Of a DNA stretch of 64,000 nt, positions 12,336 through 25,168 are shown piece by piece (position 1 is the first letter of the stretch; each line of letters begins with the position of its first letter). The notes beneath the pieces were generated by a model. The model ran no database searches, was not told the DNA's origin, and saw only the letters and a list, made by a program, of their open reading frames with translations. Source of the stretch: Mariannaea sp. PMI_226 (Eukaryota; Ascomycota; Sordariomycetes; Hypocreales; Nectriaceae). The stretch spans positions 372,001 to 436,000 of the forward strand of contig JANFOG010000015.1 in NCBI GenBank assembly GCA_024336345.1. Direction: 5' to 3'. Made by a program: the position numbers and the translations under genes.

Positions 12336-13642
12336 ACCAAGCAGCGCTCACGCGAGGACCCTGAAGAAAGAAGACGACGACAAACCAAACAGGGAGGCGG
12401 GTCTTTGTGGGATTGTAGAGGGGAGTTTAAAGGAGGGGAGTGGGTGAGGAAGATAGATAGATAGGTGGGAGGAGGAGAAGGAGGGGGGTTAATGGGAGGG
12501 AGGGGAGAATTAGGGGGGGAAGAAGGGATAAAGAAGCGCGCGATAAACTGGAGATGGGCAAGTCTTTGTGTTGCTTGTAATGGGATGATGGACGGAGGAA
12601 CAAAAGCATGCGTGGAATGGTCGCTCAGCTGTTGCAAGGCCCTGACCTGACCACTTAGGGTATTAAAAGAGAGGCCCGTCCGCTCGCAATGGGCCAAGGC
12701 ACCTGCTAATTAGGTACTGTGTTGCCCAATTTTTTTTGCCCTGGGGGTCGCTTCCTCCCAAACCAAACCAAGCCAAGCCAAGCCCAAGGGGAATAAAAAA
12801 AAAAAAAAAAAAAAGGGCACAGAAAATCTCCTCGGGCTGTGCAAATGCTGAGTGCCACGATTAGCGTCAGTCCGCGTCAGGAACTCAGGAGAAACGCGTG
12901 TCCATTCAGCCAATTGGTTCACTGGCCAGCAGGAGACCCACTCCCTCCTTTTGCTTGGCGTCTCCGAGACAAGTCGACGTCAAACATGGATCATAACCTT
13001 ACACTCTAACTAAACCTAATAAAGCTAAACCTGACTTATGTCATCTTTTTCTGAGTCCACTGAAGTTGACTGGAGTTGAAGGGCAGTGGCGCCAAAACAA
13101 GGGCCTACGTCAGACCTCTTCAATCTTGACTGCAGCCATGGGGGCACTATGGGAGCCAAGCTTTTTATGCTGAGATTGCGCTGGAACTCAGGGGCTTGGC
13201 AAAATCCGCTGCCCGCTTGCTACCCTCCCCCCCCCCCCAATCCTCTTCCCCGTCCCTCTATCAACCCGGCGGCATACGAGTCCCGTTGCCACTCATCCAA
13301 AAGAGGCCTAGTCTATTTTCTTTTTTGTTCAACCAAGCGGTCCCGCCCGCAATGCCAAACAATCGCTTTGGCTGTTGCTTGCCCTTTGCTCATTCTTCGC
13401 GCGTACACAGTACCGGTACGTGGTAAATGACATCCTCCCTTGGGGCGGCCAGCAGTGGCCCGCCCCCCACCCCAGTCCTCTTCTAGGCCATCCTTCAAAA
13501 GATCCAAACTAAGAGATCGATCACCCGAGCCTCTCTTACAACACACCAAAACACCATAACGAAAGATATGCTGAGCGATTGATCAATATCATATTATTGC
13601 ATCTTTTTTTCATCTTTTTTTTCTCAACAAGAAAATCACATC
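12336..13642. other. shared upstream region of the divergent GT32/PAP2 pair
   Basis: Contains a purine-rich G/A tract (about 12420-12540), an A run (12797-12815), a C run (13226-13238) and pyrimidine-rich sequence just before 13643. No coding region is supported. It should contain both promoters. Confidence 0.55.
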
Positions 13643-15091
13643 ATGGCTGAACCTGATTTGGGAAAGCCCCAGTTCGCCTACCATGCGGTTGTTGAGCCCA
13701 TTGTAAGTGATATTCTTGTCGTCTTCTTACCCTTGCACGCTGGGCATACAGGTGGCTTGAAAGCCGCAGGAGATCGTCTTCCAAAATGCTGACTCCACTG
13801 GTGATGTTCGTTTTATTGGTGTAGTTCATTGTTGGTATCATGATAGCATCATGTTACTTTAATCGACTTCGTGGTTATTCCATTATACCTTCTCCGAAGA
13901 AGAATGAAGGCCTCTTGGGCAATCCAGATTTCGTTTCCCGCGACGATGATGACTCTTCCGATTCTTCCGACGAGCAAGACCGCCTCGCCCTCTTGTCCAC
14001 GGCGACGACAACAAAGGCACATCCTCCCAAAAAGCGAAACTGTTGCGGTACCGTGATCTATACACCTAATTCATCCCGTTATGCCAACTATTGGCATAGT
14101 CGATTCATCCAAAAGTTTCCCTTCCTCGTCGAGATGTTCTACTGGGCTGTCAACCTCGCCTTCTACGTCGGGGTCAAATCAGCCAGCGAACTGATCTTTG
14201 CCACGGATGGTGTGTGGCAGACGGCCGAGAAGCACGGTATTGCTGTGCTTGATTTCGAGCACAAGGGTCCTTTCAGATTCTTCTTTCCTCTACGAGAGGT
14301 CGATGTTCAAATGTTCTTCCGTACTGGACACCAGACCATGTTGACGATCCTCAACCGGGCCTACTCCATGATTCATATTCCAGTAACTGTCAGGTAAGCA
14401 CGGCAAAACCCCCAGCAGCCATCATCATCATCATCATCATCATTCTGGCCTCCCTTTTTCTAGCCTCTCTTTCTTTCTCCTGGACCTAGACCTTGTTTGC
14501 TAATGCACTCTGCCATCGTTGTGTAGTTTTCTGGCTTGGTATTACCATGCTGCGCCCACCCACGCTCAATTTGCAGCAGCCCGCCGAATGATGAGCCTCA
14601 CAAACCTCTTCAGCTTTGTTACTTTTACCACCTTTCCCTGCATGCCTCCCCGTCTGCTGCCAGAAGAATACGGCTTTTTCGACACGGTCCGCCGCGAGGA
14701 CGCCGAATCGATTTATGCTACAAACAAGTTCTTTAACCAACTCGCTGCCTTTCCCTCGCTGCACTTTGGTTACTCGTTCTGCATCGGCACGGTGCTCTTC
14801 TACCACTCTGGCATCTTCCGTCGCCGGCTTGCCCCCCGCGAGAAACGCCCGTCCAAACTCCGCCAGATCTTCTTTGCTGTCTTGAGTGTGGTCTATCCCG
14901 GCTTCGTCCTGACCATTATTGTGTCGACAGCTAACCACTACTGGCTTGATGCTCTGGCGGCTACTGGCGTAGTGCTCATGGCCTGGCTGTGCAACCGCAT
15001 CTTGCTATACTTGCTACCCTTGGAAGACCTCTTTCTGTGGTGTGTCAAATTGGAGAAGCCGGTCCCTACCACTGGCAACAAAGCCTACTAA
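13643..15091 (+). CDS. PAP2-superfamily membrane protein, Aur1/Ipt1-type
   Basis: Three exons: 13643-13702, 13825-14393 and 14527-15091, giving 397 residues. Intron 1 (GTAAGT...GTGTAG) joins a short first exon to FIVGIMIASCYF, rebuilding a first transmembrane helix. Intron 2 (GTAAGC...GTGTAG) carries eight CAT triplets. The phosphatase-like motifs are PSLHFGYS (286-293) and HYWLDALAA (His347, Asp351), as in the inositolphosphotransferase Aur1/Ipt1 domain; several hydrophobic segments surround them. A Ser/Asp-rich cytosolic stretch lies near residues 55-75. Such proteins transfer or hydrolyse phospho-head groups on lipids. A role in inositol-phosphosphingolipid assembly is suggested by the fold and by the divergent GT32 gene, but it may instead be a general lipid phosphatase. 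Confidence 0.85.
14420..14443 (+). repeat. (CAT)8 microsatellite in an intron
   Basis: Eight perfect CAT triplets inside intron 2 of the PAP2 gene, so length change should not affect the protein. Confidence 0.95.
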
Positions 15092-18000
15092 GGGTAGCTC
15101 CGAAAATGCTGATGAATCCAAATCAAGCTGCTACACCTGTCTCTTTTCTTCATTTTTTACATAATACTGTATTATTTTACAGGTAAACTACTTGATCTTG
15201 GTAATTCTTTTTTTTACCAAATCCCCTTCCCGATAGGCTCAAACCAAAACGGCGCATTCTCCTTTTTTTTTTCTCTTAGATACCATACATAGTAGAAATA
15301 TTATATGTACGTTGTTCATGACATTAATTTTTGCTTTCTCCTCGCCAAGCATGTCCCCTCTAGACTTTGATTCTTGTGTGCACATTTTCAGTACCAGGTC
15401 CTGATGATTGCATTCAATGATCGACGATATGGCGCACTTAGAAATAGCTGACGTCAACCTAGTGGAGATTCAATTCGATTCTATCGTGTATCAAGTTAGA
15501 GATGCTCCACGACCAGGGGCCTCGGTAATGAAAAATGACTCCTGATTCAGAATAGTGACCCTTTTCTAGCTCAGAATACGATCCGAATCGATGATAATGC
15601 CCGGATTGACCAAGTGATCATTTTCCCCATTAGCGCTACAATTAACTGGGAAAAATAAAAAACCGACTTGTTTGACAACTGATTTCTTTTTGGGGGGGTG
15701 TGATATTCCCCTCGTATGAACCAGCATCATTTGGCTCTTCTTAGCAACACACAGAATAATTAGACGGAACTAAGACGACAGCAACATCAACATCAACATC
15801 AACAAAAGAAAAGAGGAAGAAAATTTTCTTCATGAAGCTAACCAATTGTAATTGATTGCCCTGAGCCATAGTTACTACTGTAGCTTACAGCGGAGAATCG
15901 GTAGTAAACGCCCGCCCAATCCACCGCCCAATCCACCGCTCGGGCCGTTGGTAAAGTCCGACCTATTGATGGGTCTGCTGGCGTACCAAATAGCATGACG
16001 ACCGGATTCCCGGCATGTAAAGGAGGCAGCATTTCCAAGGATACTGCCATTACTGGCGTACTGGCGTACTGACCTAGTCTCCCCCCCTGGCGGGTTGGTC
16101 AAGGGCCACGTCACGCACCCTGGTACCCTTGTCAACCTCTGGACGGATACGGAGTATAAGAAGGGACAATACGCGGATGGCCTTCGGGCTAACTGAGGAC
16201 TCCGTAACTCACACCCACAGATACGGACGGAACACAGTTTGGTTATCAGACACGGACCCCCGAAATTAACCGGATGTTACGGGCGAGCTTGGTTGGTTCC
16301 TGGGGGAATTACGTACGTACGCGTGATACGGTACATACGGTGGACAGCTGTATGATTACATTTTTGGGGTGTGCAGGCTCAAAAATCTGGCTATTTTGTT
16401 CTCGAAACGAGTTGGATCAAACAAAACTACCATAGATCATGTACCTGGGGCTGGACGGAAATAAATTTTGATTCTCATGCCCATTCTACGGCCAACTACA
16501 GATGACATACGCACAAACGGACGCACGTAAGTAGTTTATTATTAGGTCTCCAGGCATTAAAAAAAAATAGGCCATAAGCCCGTCAGTCAGCCAGTCAGCC
16601 AGATCTTCATCCGTGTCCCATCTTGTTACACACGCATTTACTCCTGTAACACCGGGGCGGGGACTCGCAGAAACTTGGATTGCGCATGTTTTTATGCAAT
16701 TTCAGCCCTGCCCTTCTTTCTTATCAACCATTCGCCGATTATGCAGGTACGGGTCCATTTCCTGAGGACGGGTAGGGGGAAGCTCGGTTGCATAATGATT
16801 CGTTCCCCTCCAGTTTATCTAGCATGCCTGATCCCTGTGGATGAATGTGACATGCTTCGACTGGCTGCTGCAATGGCTTGCCAAGCCACCAAATAAGACG
16901 GGAAAAAAGAAAAAGAAAAGAAAAGAAAAAAGAAAAAAGGAAAAAAAATTGCCCCAAGCGTCGCAGTGGTATGTGCAGAAACGGAGTTGGCGGGCTCCAT
17001 AGCGGAGGTGGAGGAGTTTTGGTGGATATTCCGAGGCTGCTTTGTCGATTCCGAGGCATAGATTGCCACCACAAGTTTGTATTTTTCTTTTAAACTACCT
17101 ACCTACCTAACCTAATTATTATGTGGTCTATGCCGTACTTCGTATAGATTAAATGACTTCACATGAATGGATGGCTCTCGCGATATGGTGTTATGGTTGA
17201 GCCACTTTGAAGTGGTACAACCCTCGCCTGTCGATCCTGAAAAATAGGGACATGTAATAATTACTTTCTTTACACGTAGGCTGCCTTGGTAAATTAATTA
17301 CATGCTCGCGCACCTCGCACTCTCGCTCGGTTTCGCGAGGGGGCCGTTTCCCGAGGATCCTTGTCTTATTTAGACTCCACCCTTTTGAAGCTGACAACGT
17401 GACTCAGGCTTCTAGATCCCGTCTCGTCAATGCTGGGATGCGCGTAGGTTTCAATTTGAGGGATCAACTTGAATCCTTTGCCGTATCTATCCCTGAGCCA
17501 TCATCAGATTTATAGCCTCAGTTTTGCCACAAATGTACCTCGGCGGGAATGAATAATTCTTCCGACCAATGTCGGGTTCTTTACATACTACATCTACGGG
17601 GTACATTCTACGGAGTATTGCTGTAAATAAAGCCCGCGGGTTTCACGGGGGATCAGCCAGGAAGATACCCATTACGTGAATGGAATTGCAAAAGGCCCAG
17701 CTCCAGACTGTAGTTGAATATAGAGATGAGGTACTGCCTTTTTCTGCTTACCATGCATTCATATACTGTTTATTACATCCCTATTATAATTCAATACCAT
17801 TTGCCTTTAGTAGAAAGAGAAATACACATCGCAAACGTTATGTAAGCTGTCGCGTACCCCGCTTAAAGTAATAATTCCACAAATGAGCACAACGAAACAT
17901 ACTGTGTAGACCATTGAGCAATAGGGTAGTTAATTGAGTGTGGGATCATTATTGATAAAAGTGTACAGTCCCTCCACAACCGATGAGGACTAGGAGTCGT

Positions 18001-18479
18001 ATTTTATGGGTGACTTAAACTATTTGGGCCTTCTTCTGAGAAGTTGTGGAATCAGAAATTGAGAGTTTGGCCTACACTACATAGTTTAAAGGTTTCTTTC
18101 CAGCTATGTTCCAGCTTATGACGCTCCGTCTGCCACGTTGATGCCGCGAAATAGAATGCAACTTAGTACACACCGACAAATAAAATCCTTTTCTGATCAT
18201 GTTAGAATTAATACCACTTATTAGGTAGTATGTATGCAATTAACTCACACCCTCCATGGGCAATTCTTCCTTGTCTGGACTCAGCCAATTCGATACTCAT
18301 AACCTAGTTGAACGCAGAAACGACTCTCACATACAGAAACATTTCAGATGCCTATCAGTTCTCACTAGGCCGGGTATTGGACTTTACATGTAAAAAAAAA
18401 AATTCCCATCTTGTTGATCCCCTACTTTGCTCAAACCTACAGCTGCACACCCTGGCCACCTATTTTAATGGCTTAAGGG
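15092..18479. other. 3.4 kb gene-poor interval
   Basis: No supported gene. It includes a direct repeat of CGCCCAATCCAC (about 15911-15934), a short ATCAAC run (about 15783-15801), a purine tract at 16900-16950 and a TACC run at 17096-17108. The frames present are short and lack recognisable domains. Confidence 0.5.
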
Positions 18480-20098
18480 TTATTCACTCTCAGCTGCATG
18501 CAATCGTGTATAGCTGCGAGTGATACGAGTCGACTTTGTTGTTTGTCTCGTAGACTTTGTACTTGTCTTTGATGGCCGACCACCATCGCGATTTGGTGCT
18601 TCCTCGCTTTTTGTGACTTCTGCCTTTGGGGGTTCGCCCCGACGTCGTTTCTTTTTCGTTGGGGTGTTATCAATACCTCGAGAACGAGAAAGCTTGCGAA
18701 GCTTTCTGTTGTGTTCCCGTGTCTGCCGTGCCTTGTCTCCTCGAGCCTCCTTCGACCGCTCTTTGAGGTCAAACCATTTCAGCAGCCTCAACCTAGATTT
18801 AATTGGCCTGGTAAAAGCCTCAAAATCGTTTGGATCACAGTCGGAGCTGTCGGACTCTTCGCCGTCGGAATCGCTCAGTTCCATATCCTCAGATGTTCCA
18901 TCATTCAAAGCTGTGTCATCTGCTTCCAGTAATTTCTCGTGCCGGGAATGCCAAGCTTCTAAATGTTTCATTACGAATGGCCGATGGTTATTGACGGCGT
19001 AATCGTGAACCTGGTCCATTATGCAAATCAATTCGAATGCCTTGGGCCAAATTTTGACATCTCCCTCCCATATTGTCTCCACATGCTGTTAGAAGTGTTA
19101 GCCAACAGCATGAGACATCTCGGGATAGTTGTAAAAAAGGGAGTTTTTCTTTCTCTCTTTCCACTTACACAACTATCACAAAGCTTCCAAGCTATATAAA
19201 CTTCCCAATAGGAACCGCAAGATGTGAACGCGAATAGCTGGTAACGAGAACTATCCTCTGTCTGATATTCGGCTACGTTGTCTGGGTTGCGAACCAGGTC
19301 GTCCAACATGGCGAGATATGTCATGCACGCGTGATAGATCTGGTCCTCGGCAGCTCCAAAGCTTGAAGCTCTTTTCTTAGCCTCGTAGACTGCAAAAGGA
19401 AATACGAGGTCGGTCTTTCCCCATACACCATCAACAACTAGGCCACACTCGGGGTTGTGCATCATGGCTTTGAGGCGATCCTGTGAAAGCCTTTTGTCGG
19501 GTTGCTTGGTGCTGTGGTCCTCCTTGCAGTCTTGGACAGAACAAACGTAACCGCGCTTAAGGTAGTAGTCGTCGTACGTTTTGAGACCTAATGTTGCATC
19601 TGGAATTCGCATTTTCACGGTGCCCTGCCCATCGTCATTTTGGTCCACGTATTCATACGGTCTCTTGTCCCTGTGGCAAACTTTTGCGTCAGTCATGCAT
19701 TGGAACTACGAATGCCTGGTTGGTTAGACACTTAACAGAAATAATACAGACATCCTAAGCCCTTCATCGTCCATCATTAAACCGAAGGCGTCTCGCCAGG
19801 CGCAAACTTCCCAGCAGAACTCAGAAGAGCCATAAATATGATTGACGACCGCCCCCTTGGACAACCTGGATGCTCTCATATCGAGCTCCGTCTTCTTTTC
19901 CTCAGTCAAAGGCTCCCGATATTGGACGATATTGAGGATGGGGCAAAATCGGGCCCATGTGTGAGCCATAGGGGTCTCCCGGAGAATAACGGATTGTCTC
20001 GATCTGCATAGAGTCTTGAACGGCTCGGGCACCAATGGCATGGTTCGCTCCCTTGGCGCGCTAGTCGAAGGGGGAAAGGACATCAGCACTTTGGTCAT
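18480..20098 (-). CDS. PD-(D/E)XK nuclease-like domain protein
   Basis: Three exons: 19748-20098, 19169-19705 and 18480-19085, about 497 residues. The intron 19086-19168 has GTAAGT and CTAAC...ACAG. The intron 19706-19747 is only 42 nt (GTATTA...GTAG, CTAAC branch) and is less certain. The middle region has the nuclease-fold pattern: Asp216 in WGKTDLVFPF and E225-x-K227 in YEAKK, as in the large fungal PDDEXK_12-type family of hypothetical proteins. The C-terminal 120 residues are acidic (DSDGEESDSSD), then strongly basic with KKKRRR, a likely nuclear localisation signal. No function is established for the family; cleavage activity is inference. The start at 20098 is tentative because an upstream mini-exon is possible near 20125. 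Confidence 0.72.
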
Positions 20099-21699
20099 GA
20101 CTTCTCCCTTGAAGGGTGACTTACTCCATTTTGACTGCGTGGGAATAGGGCAGAGATGGTGTTATAGATTTGAGGGGCCTTGTGAGAAAGATGATAGTTT
20201 GTATATTGGCTTTGCGGTTACGAGTGATTACTGGTTCAAATGACCAGGGAATGTAATATTCCCTTTGCTTTTAAATGCTACATGAAAATAGGCAACAGCA
20301 AGCTCCTGCGTTGGGGGTTGTCAACGGTGGTCGACAATACTGGCCAACATTGCTTGGTACAACCAACCATATTGTAGTAACTTGATAAGCGCCTCTGCAA
20401 CCCAAAACCAACAGTTCCAAGACAGATGCCAAAGCTATCAGCTTAGAGAGAGGCCTCCGGGGCCGAGAAATGTGGTCAACCTGCCCTGAAATTCGTGAAT
20501 AACCGACTGTATTATGAATGCACTGCCACCGGGTCATCTAGTCTAGATTAAGGATTGTAAACTTGCAACAGAATCCAGAGCTGTCAGTATCTTTCTATAT
20601 GTGTGGCCAGTACCATTTGAATCCCCCATAGCTGCCTGGCTCAACCTTCCCAAGTTGGGCAATGTTAGGTGATGTGGTGAAGATGCGGAAAATCGATTTA
20701 TAGATAACGCAATATACATTTTTCCACAAACCAAATATACACCCCTTCCAAGAGGTTGATATAGATCAATAAGGGACTATTCTTGATGCAAAGGCGCTAA
20801 GTGCGTGTAGATCAGTGCGACTTTATTTGACGGGAAGATCTGACCCGAGTATGCTGGCTACACGTGCTTGCGGGTGAGAACCCCTCGCGCTAGATTCGAG
20901 AGTCATCAACATCTAATGTATAGCCAATGGCCAGTGCGTGCCTTGCGATAGTCATTTTTCGCATGCATAGGCCGGACTATCATTGCGTCAGCTGGACAGC
21001 CTATCTGATCGACATTTTATTCTGGGCCTCGAGTCCAATTCGAGCTAATCACGAGCATAGCCATGTAAAATATACTCCGAGGTGGTACTCTACTAGGGCC
21101 TGATTAATGCTGTCATGTCTTTCCTTAAAAATGGAGGGCTGAGTAGTTCATAGTGCTTTTTGAATGGTGGTGAGTTGGAATTTGTACTATTCAACATACG
21201 ATGGCCGTGAGCTGTTGGCCGACATATACGGTATTGTAGTATTTTCTATTTGTCGGCTTGAATCCGCGTGCCCTTCACTTTGGATTCTCCACTCTGGCTG
21301 TGGCAATAATTGGTTCTATGGGATTTGTTCGATTTCATTAAGCAAAGAAATTCCATACTCTCTGCAAATACATACCCTAAGGTTGTATAGCTCCAGCCCT
21401 TTTAAGCAGGTCGTTTTTGTTTTGGGTGAAATGAGATAACGCGGGGAAGCTGAATGAGTCATTCTGAATCACCAGCTTATTATGTGTTGATCCCTCTTTT
21501 TTTTTTTTTTTTTACTGCGCACTTCGTACCATTACGCAACGAGATATATGCCTAACAAGTCCGTTATACCATACTGACAGAAAAATAACTCGCATTTAAC
21601 AAACACTTTTTTCCATTGTACCAATTCGACGACCTCTTATCTCTGCAATATAAACTTGACCATTCAAAGAGTTGATTTCCTCATCAGACCGCAGAAACA
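20099..21699. other. intergenic, no gene seen
   Basis: No supported coding region. A T run lies at about 21497-21514 and an A/C-rich leader precedes the GNAT gene. Confidence 0.55.
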
Positions 21700-22344
21700 A
21701 TGGCTGTACCCATGATCACCGACGGCCTTCCCTCAACCTTTTGTTCAGAGCGCCTGATGTACAGCGCCCCTGAAAACAACGAGGAAACAAAACGTTTTAT
21801 ACATGAAGAGTTAAAAAATAACCCTGCCATCATCGCTCTGGCGGAACCAGGCTTGGTGCGGCCTGTGACCATGTCCCGAACGGAGTGGGTAATGGAACAG
21901 GTCAACAAGTCGGACCTGGGCGTTATGATATATCTCCGCCAAGATTCTCCAGCTGGTTCTAGTTCCAGTTCCACTGACACAAAGGCAAAGACGCCCATCG
22001 GCTTCCTGGTCTTGGGATGGGGTGGGACGCCCCCGAATTGGTCGCACCACCGCTCGACATCTCTCGGCATCACGCTGGCTCCGGCATATCAGAACAACGG
22101 CTACGGGTCTGAGGCCATTAACTGGGGTTTGGACTGGGCGTTTCGCTACGGAGGCTTTCACCGCGTAGCGATTGGCACCGTGTCTTTCAACAAGCGGGCA
22201 GCAAGTCTCTACCCGCGGCTTGGGTTTGTGGAGGAAGGACGAAGTCGTGAATCCATCTGGTATGACCGCAAGTGGTATGATATGATAGCCTGGTCCATGT
22301 TGGAGAGCGAATGGGAAGTCCTGAGAGGGCGTAAATCAGCGTAG
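21700..22344 (+). CDS. GNAT-family N-acetyltransferase
   Basis: Single-exon 214-residue protein of the Acetyltransf_3/RimJ type, which uses acetyl-CoA to acetylate an amino group. The acetyl-CoA pyrophosphate loop is seen as LAPAYQNNGYGSEAINW (about 126-142), with the Q-x-x-G-x-G pattern, followed by VSFNKRAASLYPRLGF, the usual motif B with Asn and Tyr, and then FVEEGRSRES. A Ser-rich insertion (about 86-95, SSSSSTDTK) separates the N-terminal part. The product ends soon after the core, as usual for stand-alone GNATs. The substrate cannot be read from sequence. No functional neighbour is evident. Confidence 0.9.
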   Translation: MAVPMITDGLPSTFCSERLMYSAPENNEETKRFIHEELKNNPAIIALAEPGLVRPVTMSRTEWVMEQVNKSDLGVMIYLRQDSPAGSSSSSTDTKAKTPIGFLVLGWGGTPPNWSHHRSTSLGITLAPAYQNNGYGSEAINWGLDWAFRYGGFHRVAIGTVSFNKRAASLYPRLGFVEEGRSRESIWYDRKWYDMIAWSMLESEWEVLRGRKSA

Positions 22345-24136
22345 GGTTAGGATTCTAGGCATATTGGTTGTATGATGATACACAAAACCATCATGTGCAA
22401 AAACTTCTCGCCGTTTGGAATAGTGCATGTAAACGAGACTTATCTGATTGCCCTCCCAATCCTCCCCAATGTGTATTAGCTCATCTGTTGGTTTCGTCTG
22501 CTTGGCATTGTTCTCCCATTGCCTTGCTCACTCACTCACTGGTGTTTCTTTTCTGCCTGGTACCCCGCACAATTGTAGCCGCCACTCCTCTCCCCGCAAA
22601 TTCAAAGGGTCGGGCCGAAGGACAAGGAACACGGCACCATAAGTCCATTTCACGTCTAGCTTAGATGATCTATTTAGATGAGAAGATTACCATGTAGTAA
22701 TATGTTCTTCGCAAATTAGTTCATTCGTCAAGGACATGGACCATGTCTACGTCTACTTTGCCAGGCCGACAAAGCGAGTTTGGAGATGATACATGCGTCT
22801 TCTTACAAGCCTTGCCCTAAGCTTCTAAAAGTTTTCCCAAGCTCTTCCAAAGCTGCCTGGGCTGATGCCTTACACTTGATTGAGGTGTTGTAAGAAATTT
22901 GGGGTTTGGATTGGACGATTTTTCTCAGGTTTCAGTTTGTTTAAGACAATTCCCGCAAGGAGAGAGAGGCGAGGGTGTGGTCCTGTCGCTGTCGCTTTCA
23001 GAAAGAAGCTGACGATTGCCAAGACAACAGTCAACCATGTAGCCTATGTAGTATTTCTAGTTTCGGCGTCAATATTTTCTATTTCTGTCATAGCTTCTTT
23101 AGTGCTGTGTGGAATACGATGAGCGACTTTCTTTTCCTCACTCGGACTTTGTCCTCATTCCTGATGATGTAGTGTGTACGATCATGGAAATTCGCAATTC
23201 AATATTCACGTACTAGGTCTGCAGCATTATACAACAAGTTAGACAACTCGAGACATTCCCGTTGTGAGCGGAATTTACGGAGCAAATACTTCTTCAAGGA
23301 AATAGACCAACACGCTGACAGCTCAGCGCGGGTCCAATTGCATACAAGCGCTCAAACCTGCAGCTGACCCCATTCATATTGAAGAATTCCTCGCCAATCA
23401 TACCCTTGCTCTGGTGGCTGAGCTTGAGGATTTGTGCAGCTTCAGCTGTCAGCACGCTATGGAGATTTGCCCGATCGCCATGGCCGTTTTCCGCAAAAGT
23501 AAAACAATGCCCTCTTCTTTGCATATTCTGGAGTCTAAAACGTTCAATGCGGAAATAAGGAACATGACGAGGCTTTCTGACCATTATTCACATGTCGACA
23601 GATGTGGGCAAGTCTTCAGGTGCTGACGTGCTCTCATATTGGAAAAGAGCTGAGAGATGTTTCGATACTCTGGCCCACAACAATTTCCATGACAAACACG
23701 AAAATCGGAATGACGATTTCAATAGCTCAATGTTCTGTCGATCGATTGCTGGGGTTTTGGTTGGCAAATATGCCATCGCGTGAGAATTAAGTCGCTAGGT
23801 CAGCTGGCCTTTGACTCCTACTCCTATCCTCATCGAGAATTGACCACGACGAAAGGTGATGCAGGAGGACATGACGAGCATTTTTTCCCTCCAAAGATGG
23901 AGCCACGTCACCATTATTGTTTCCACATGTTACGAACAACTCTCGATCCATGGTCAACAACATGGAACACTTGAAAGGTAAACGCGGAATTGCGTTGATA
24001 GTAGGCATTTGTGGTGCGGATGGCGGCTATAAGAAGATGATCCCCCCCGTCTCATTATGTCCCGACTCCAAAAGTCAATCAACAAGAACGCAAAGAACCT
24101 TACTTACAGCCTTGAGTTATTTCACTTTGTTCGAAG
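22345..24136. other. intergenic, no gene supported
   Basis: A 96-codon frame on the minus strand (23294-23584) lacks recognisable homology and flanking exons. Nothing else stands out. Confidence 0.45.
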
Positions 24137-25168
24137 ATGGCTCAGTACCAGGAGATTGACCACAACCCTCTGACCGTCCAGCTCGCCTACGGTGGTGGAC
24201 AGCTCTACCAACGGCATAGCAACGGTCAGCTCTGGAAGTTTAATGGTCCCCATGCCTCACCTCGCTGGACTCGCCTGTCTGGCAACGATAGTTTGCTGTC
24301 CATTGCGGCATCTAACAAGCACCTCTACAAGCTTCGCACCAATGGAGAGCTTCTGCGGTACAACGAGTCTTCGCACGGGTTCGACCTCGTCAAGCGGCTC
24401 GACCAGGTCCAGTCTGTGATTACCTCGGAAAAGTCGTTCTACTACGTCTTGGGTGGTAGTGGAGGCATCGCGACCGGAGACATTGATGACCCTTCGCCAT
24501 CATACGAAGAGCTCGAGAGGCTGTACGAGGCCGCCAAGGCCCAGGATGCTAGCGACAAGTCGGAGATTGCTCGCCTCCAGGCCGTCAAAACTGCCGATGA
24601 CAACATCATTCGGCAGCTGCAGTCCGACTATGAGGGCGTGCAGGCACAGAACGCCACTTTGACCGTGGAGCTCAAGACAGCCCGTGACGAAGCTGCGGCG
24701 AAAGAGAAGCAGCTTCAGGACCAAATTGCCGAACTCCAAAAGGCCCTGGCACTTGCGCAGGCAGCCGAGGAGAAGCTGACCCACGACCTGGATGAGGAGA
24801 AGAAGAAGGAGCATGAGGAGTGGAAGAGAGCCCAAGAGCATGACGCCGCTGACCATAAGGCTCTTGACGAAGCTCACAGGGCGCTGGAGCAGAGCCAGGC
24901 GCATAATGTTGAGCTACAGCAAAAGGTCGATGAGCTTAACCAGGGCTTGGTTGCTAAGGCGCAGGAGATTGCTAACTTGGAGGCCGGACTGGCCGAGGCG
25001 AAGAGCAAGGAGGATCTGGCTGAGGCGGAGCTGAAGAAGCATCTCAACGATGACATTAGTGAGGAAATTGTGATTTCAGGCTTGGAAAAGGTCATTCAGG
25101 GTTTGAAAAAGGAGATTGAGGGACAGGAAGAGTTGATTGCTGTTTTGAAGAAGCATGTTAGCAAGTAA
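24137..25168 (+). CDS. tectonin-like repeat plus coiled-coil protein
   Basis: Single-exon 343-residue protein with two parts. Residues about 12-100 hold short beta-propeller-type repeats (GGGQLYQRHSNGQLWKF, then KHLYKLRTNGELLRYN) of the tectonin/fungal-lectin kind. From about 120 to the end it is a long Ala/Glu/Lys/Gln-rich coiled coil. No signal peptide or membrane segment is seen. Two to three repeat units are too few for a closed propeller, so it would have to oligomerise, perhaps through the coiled coil, or have lost repeats. Tectonin-type repeats in fungi often bind glycans; that role here is inference. The codon third positions are GC-rich compared with the flanks, supporting a real gene. 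Confidence 0.8.
   Translation: MAQYQEIDHNPLTVQLAYGGGQLYQRHSNGQLWKFNGPHASPRWTRLSGNDSLLSIAASNKHLYKLRTNGELLRYNESSHGFDLVKRLDQVQSVITSEKSFYYVLGGSGGIATGDIDDPSPSYEELERLYEAAKAQDASDKSEIARLQAVKTADDNIIRQLQSDYEGVQAQNATLTVELKTARDEAAAKEKQLQDQIAELQKALALAQAAEEKLTHDLDEEKKKEHEEWKRAQEHDAADHKALDEAHRALEQSQAHNVELQQKVDELNQGLVAKAQEIANLEAGLAEAKSKEDLAEAELKKHLNDDISEEIVISGLEKVIQGLKKEIEGQEELIAVLKKHVSK

Noticed and set aside
15783..15934. ATCAAC run and repeated CGCCCAATCCAC
   Set aside because: Short low-complexity repeats without regular spacers; not a CRISPR or a recognised regulatory array.
23294..23584. 96-codon minus-strand frame
   Set aside because: Its length is slightly above chance, but I recognised no domain and found no convincing partner exons.
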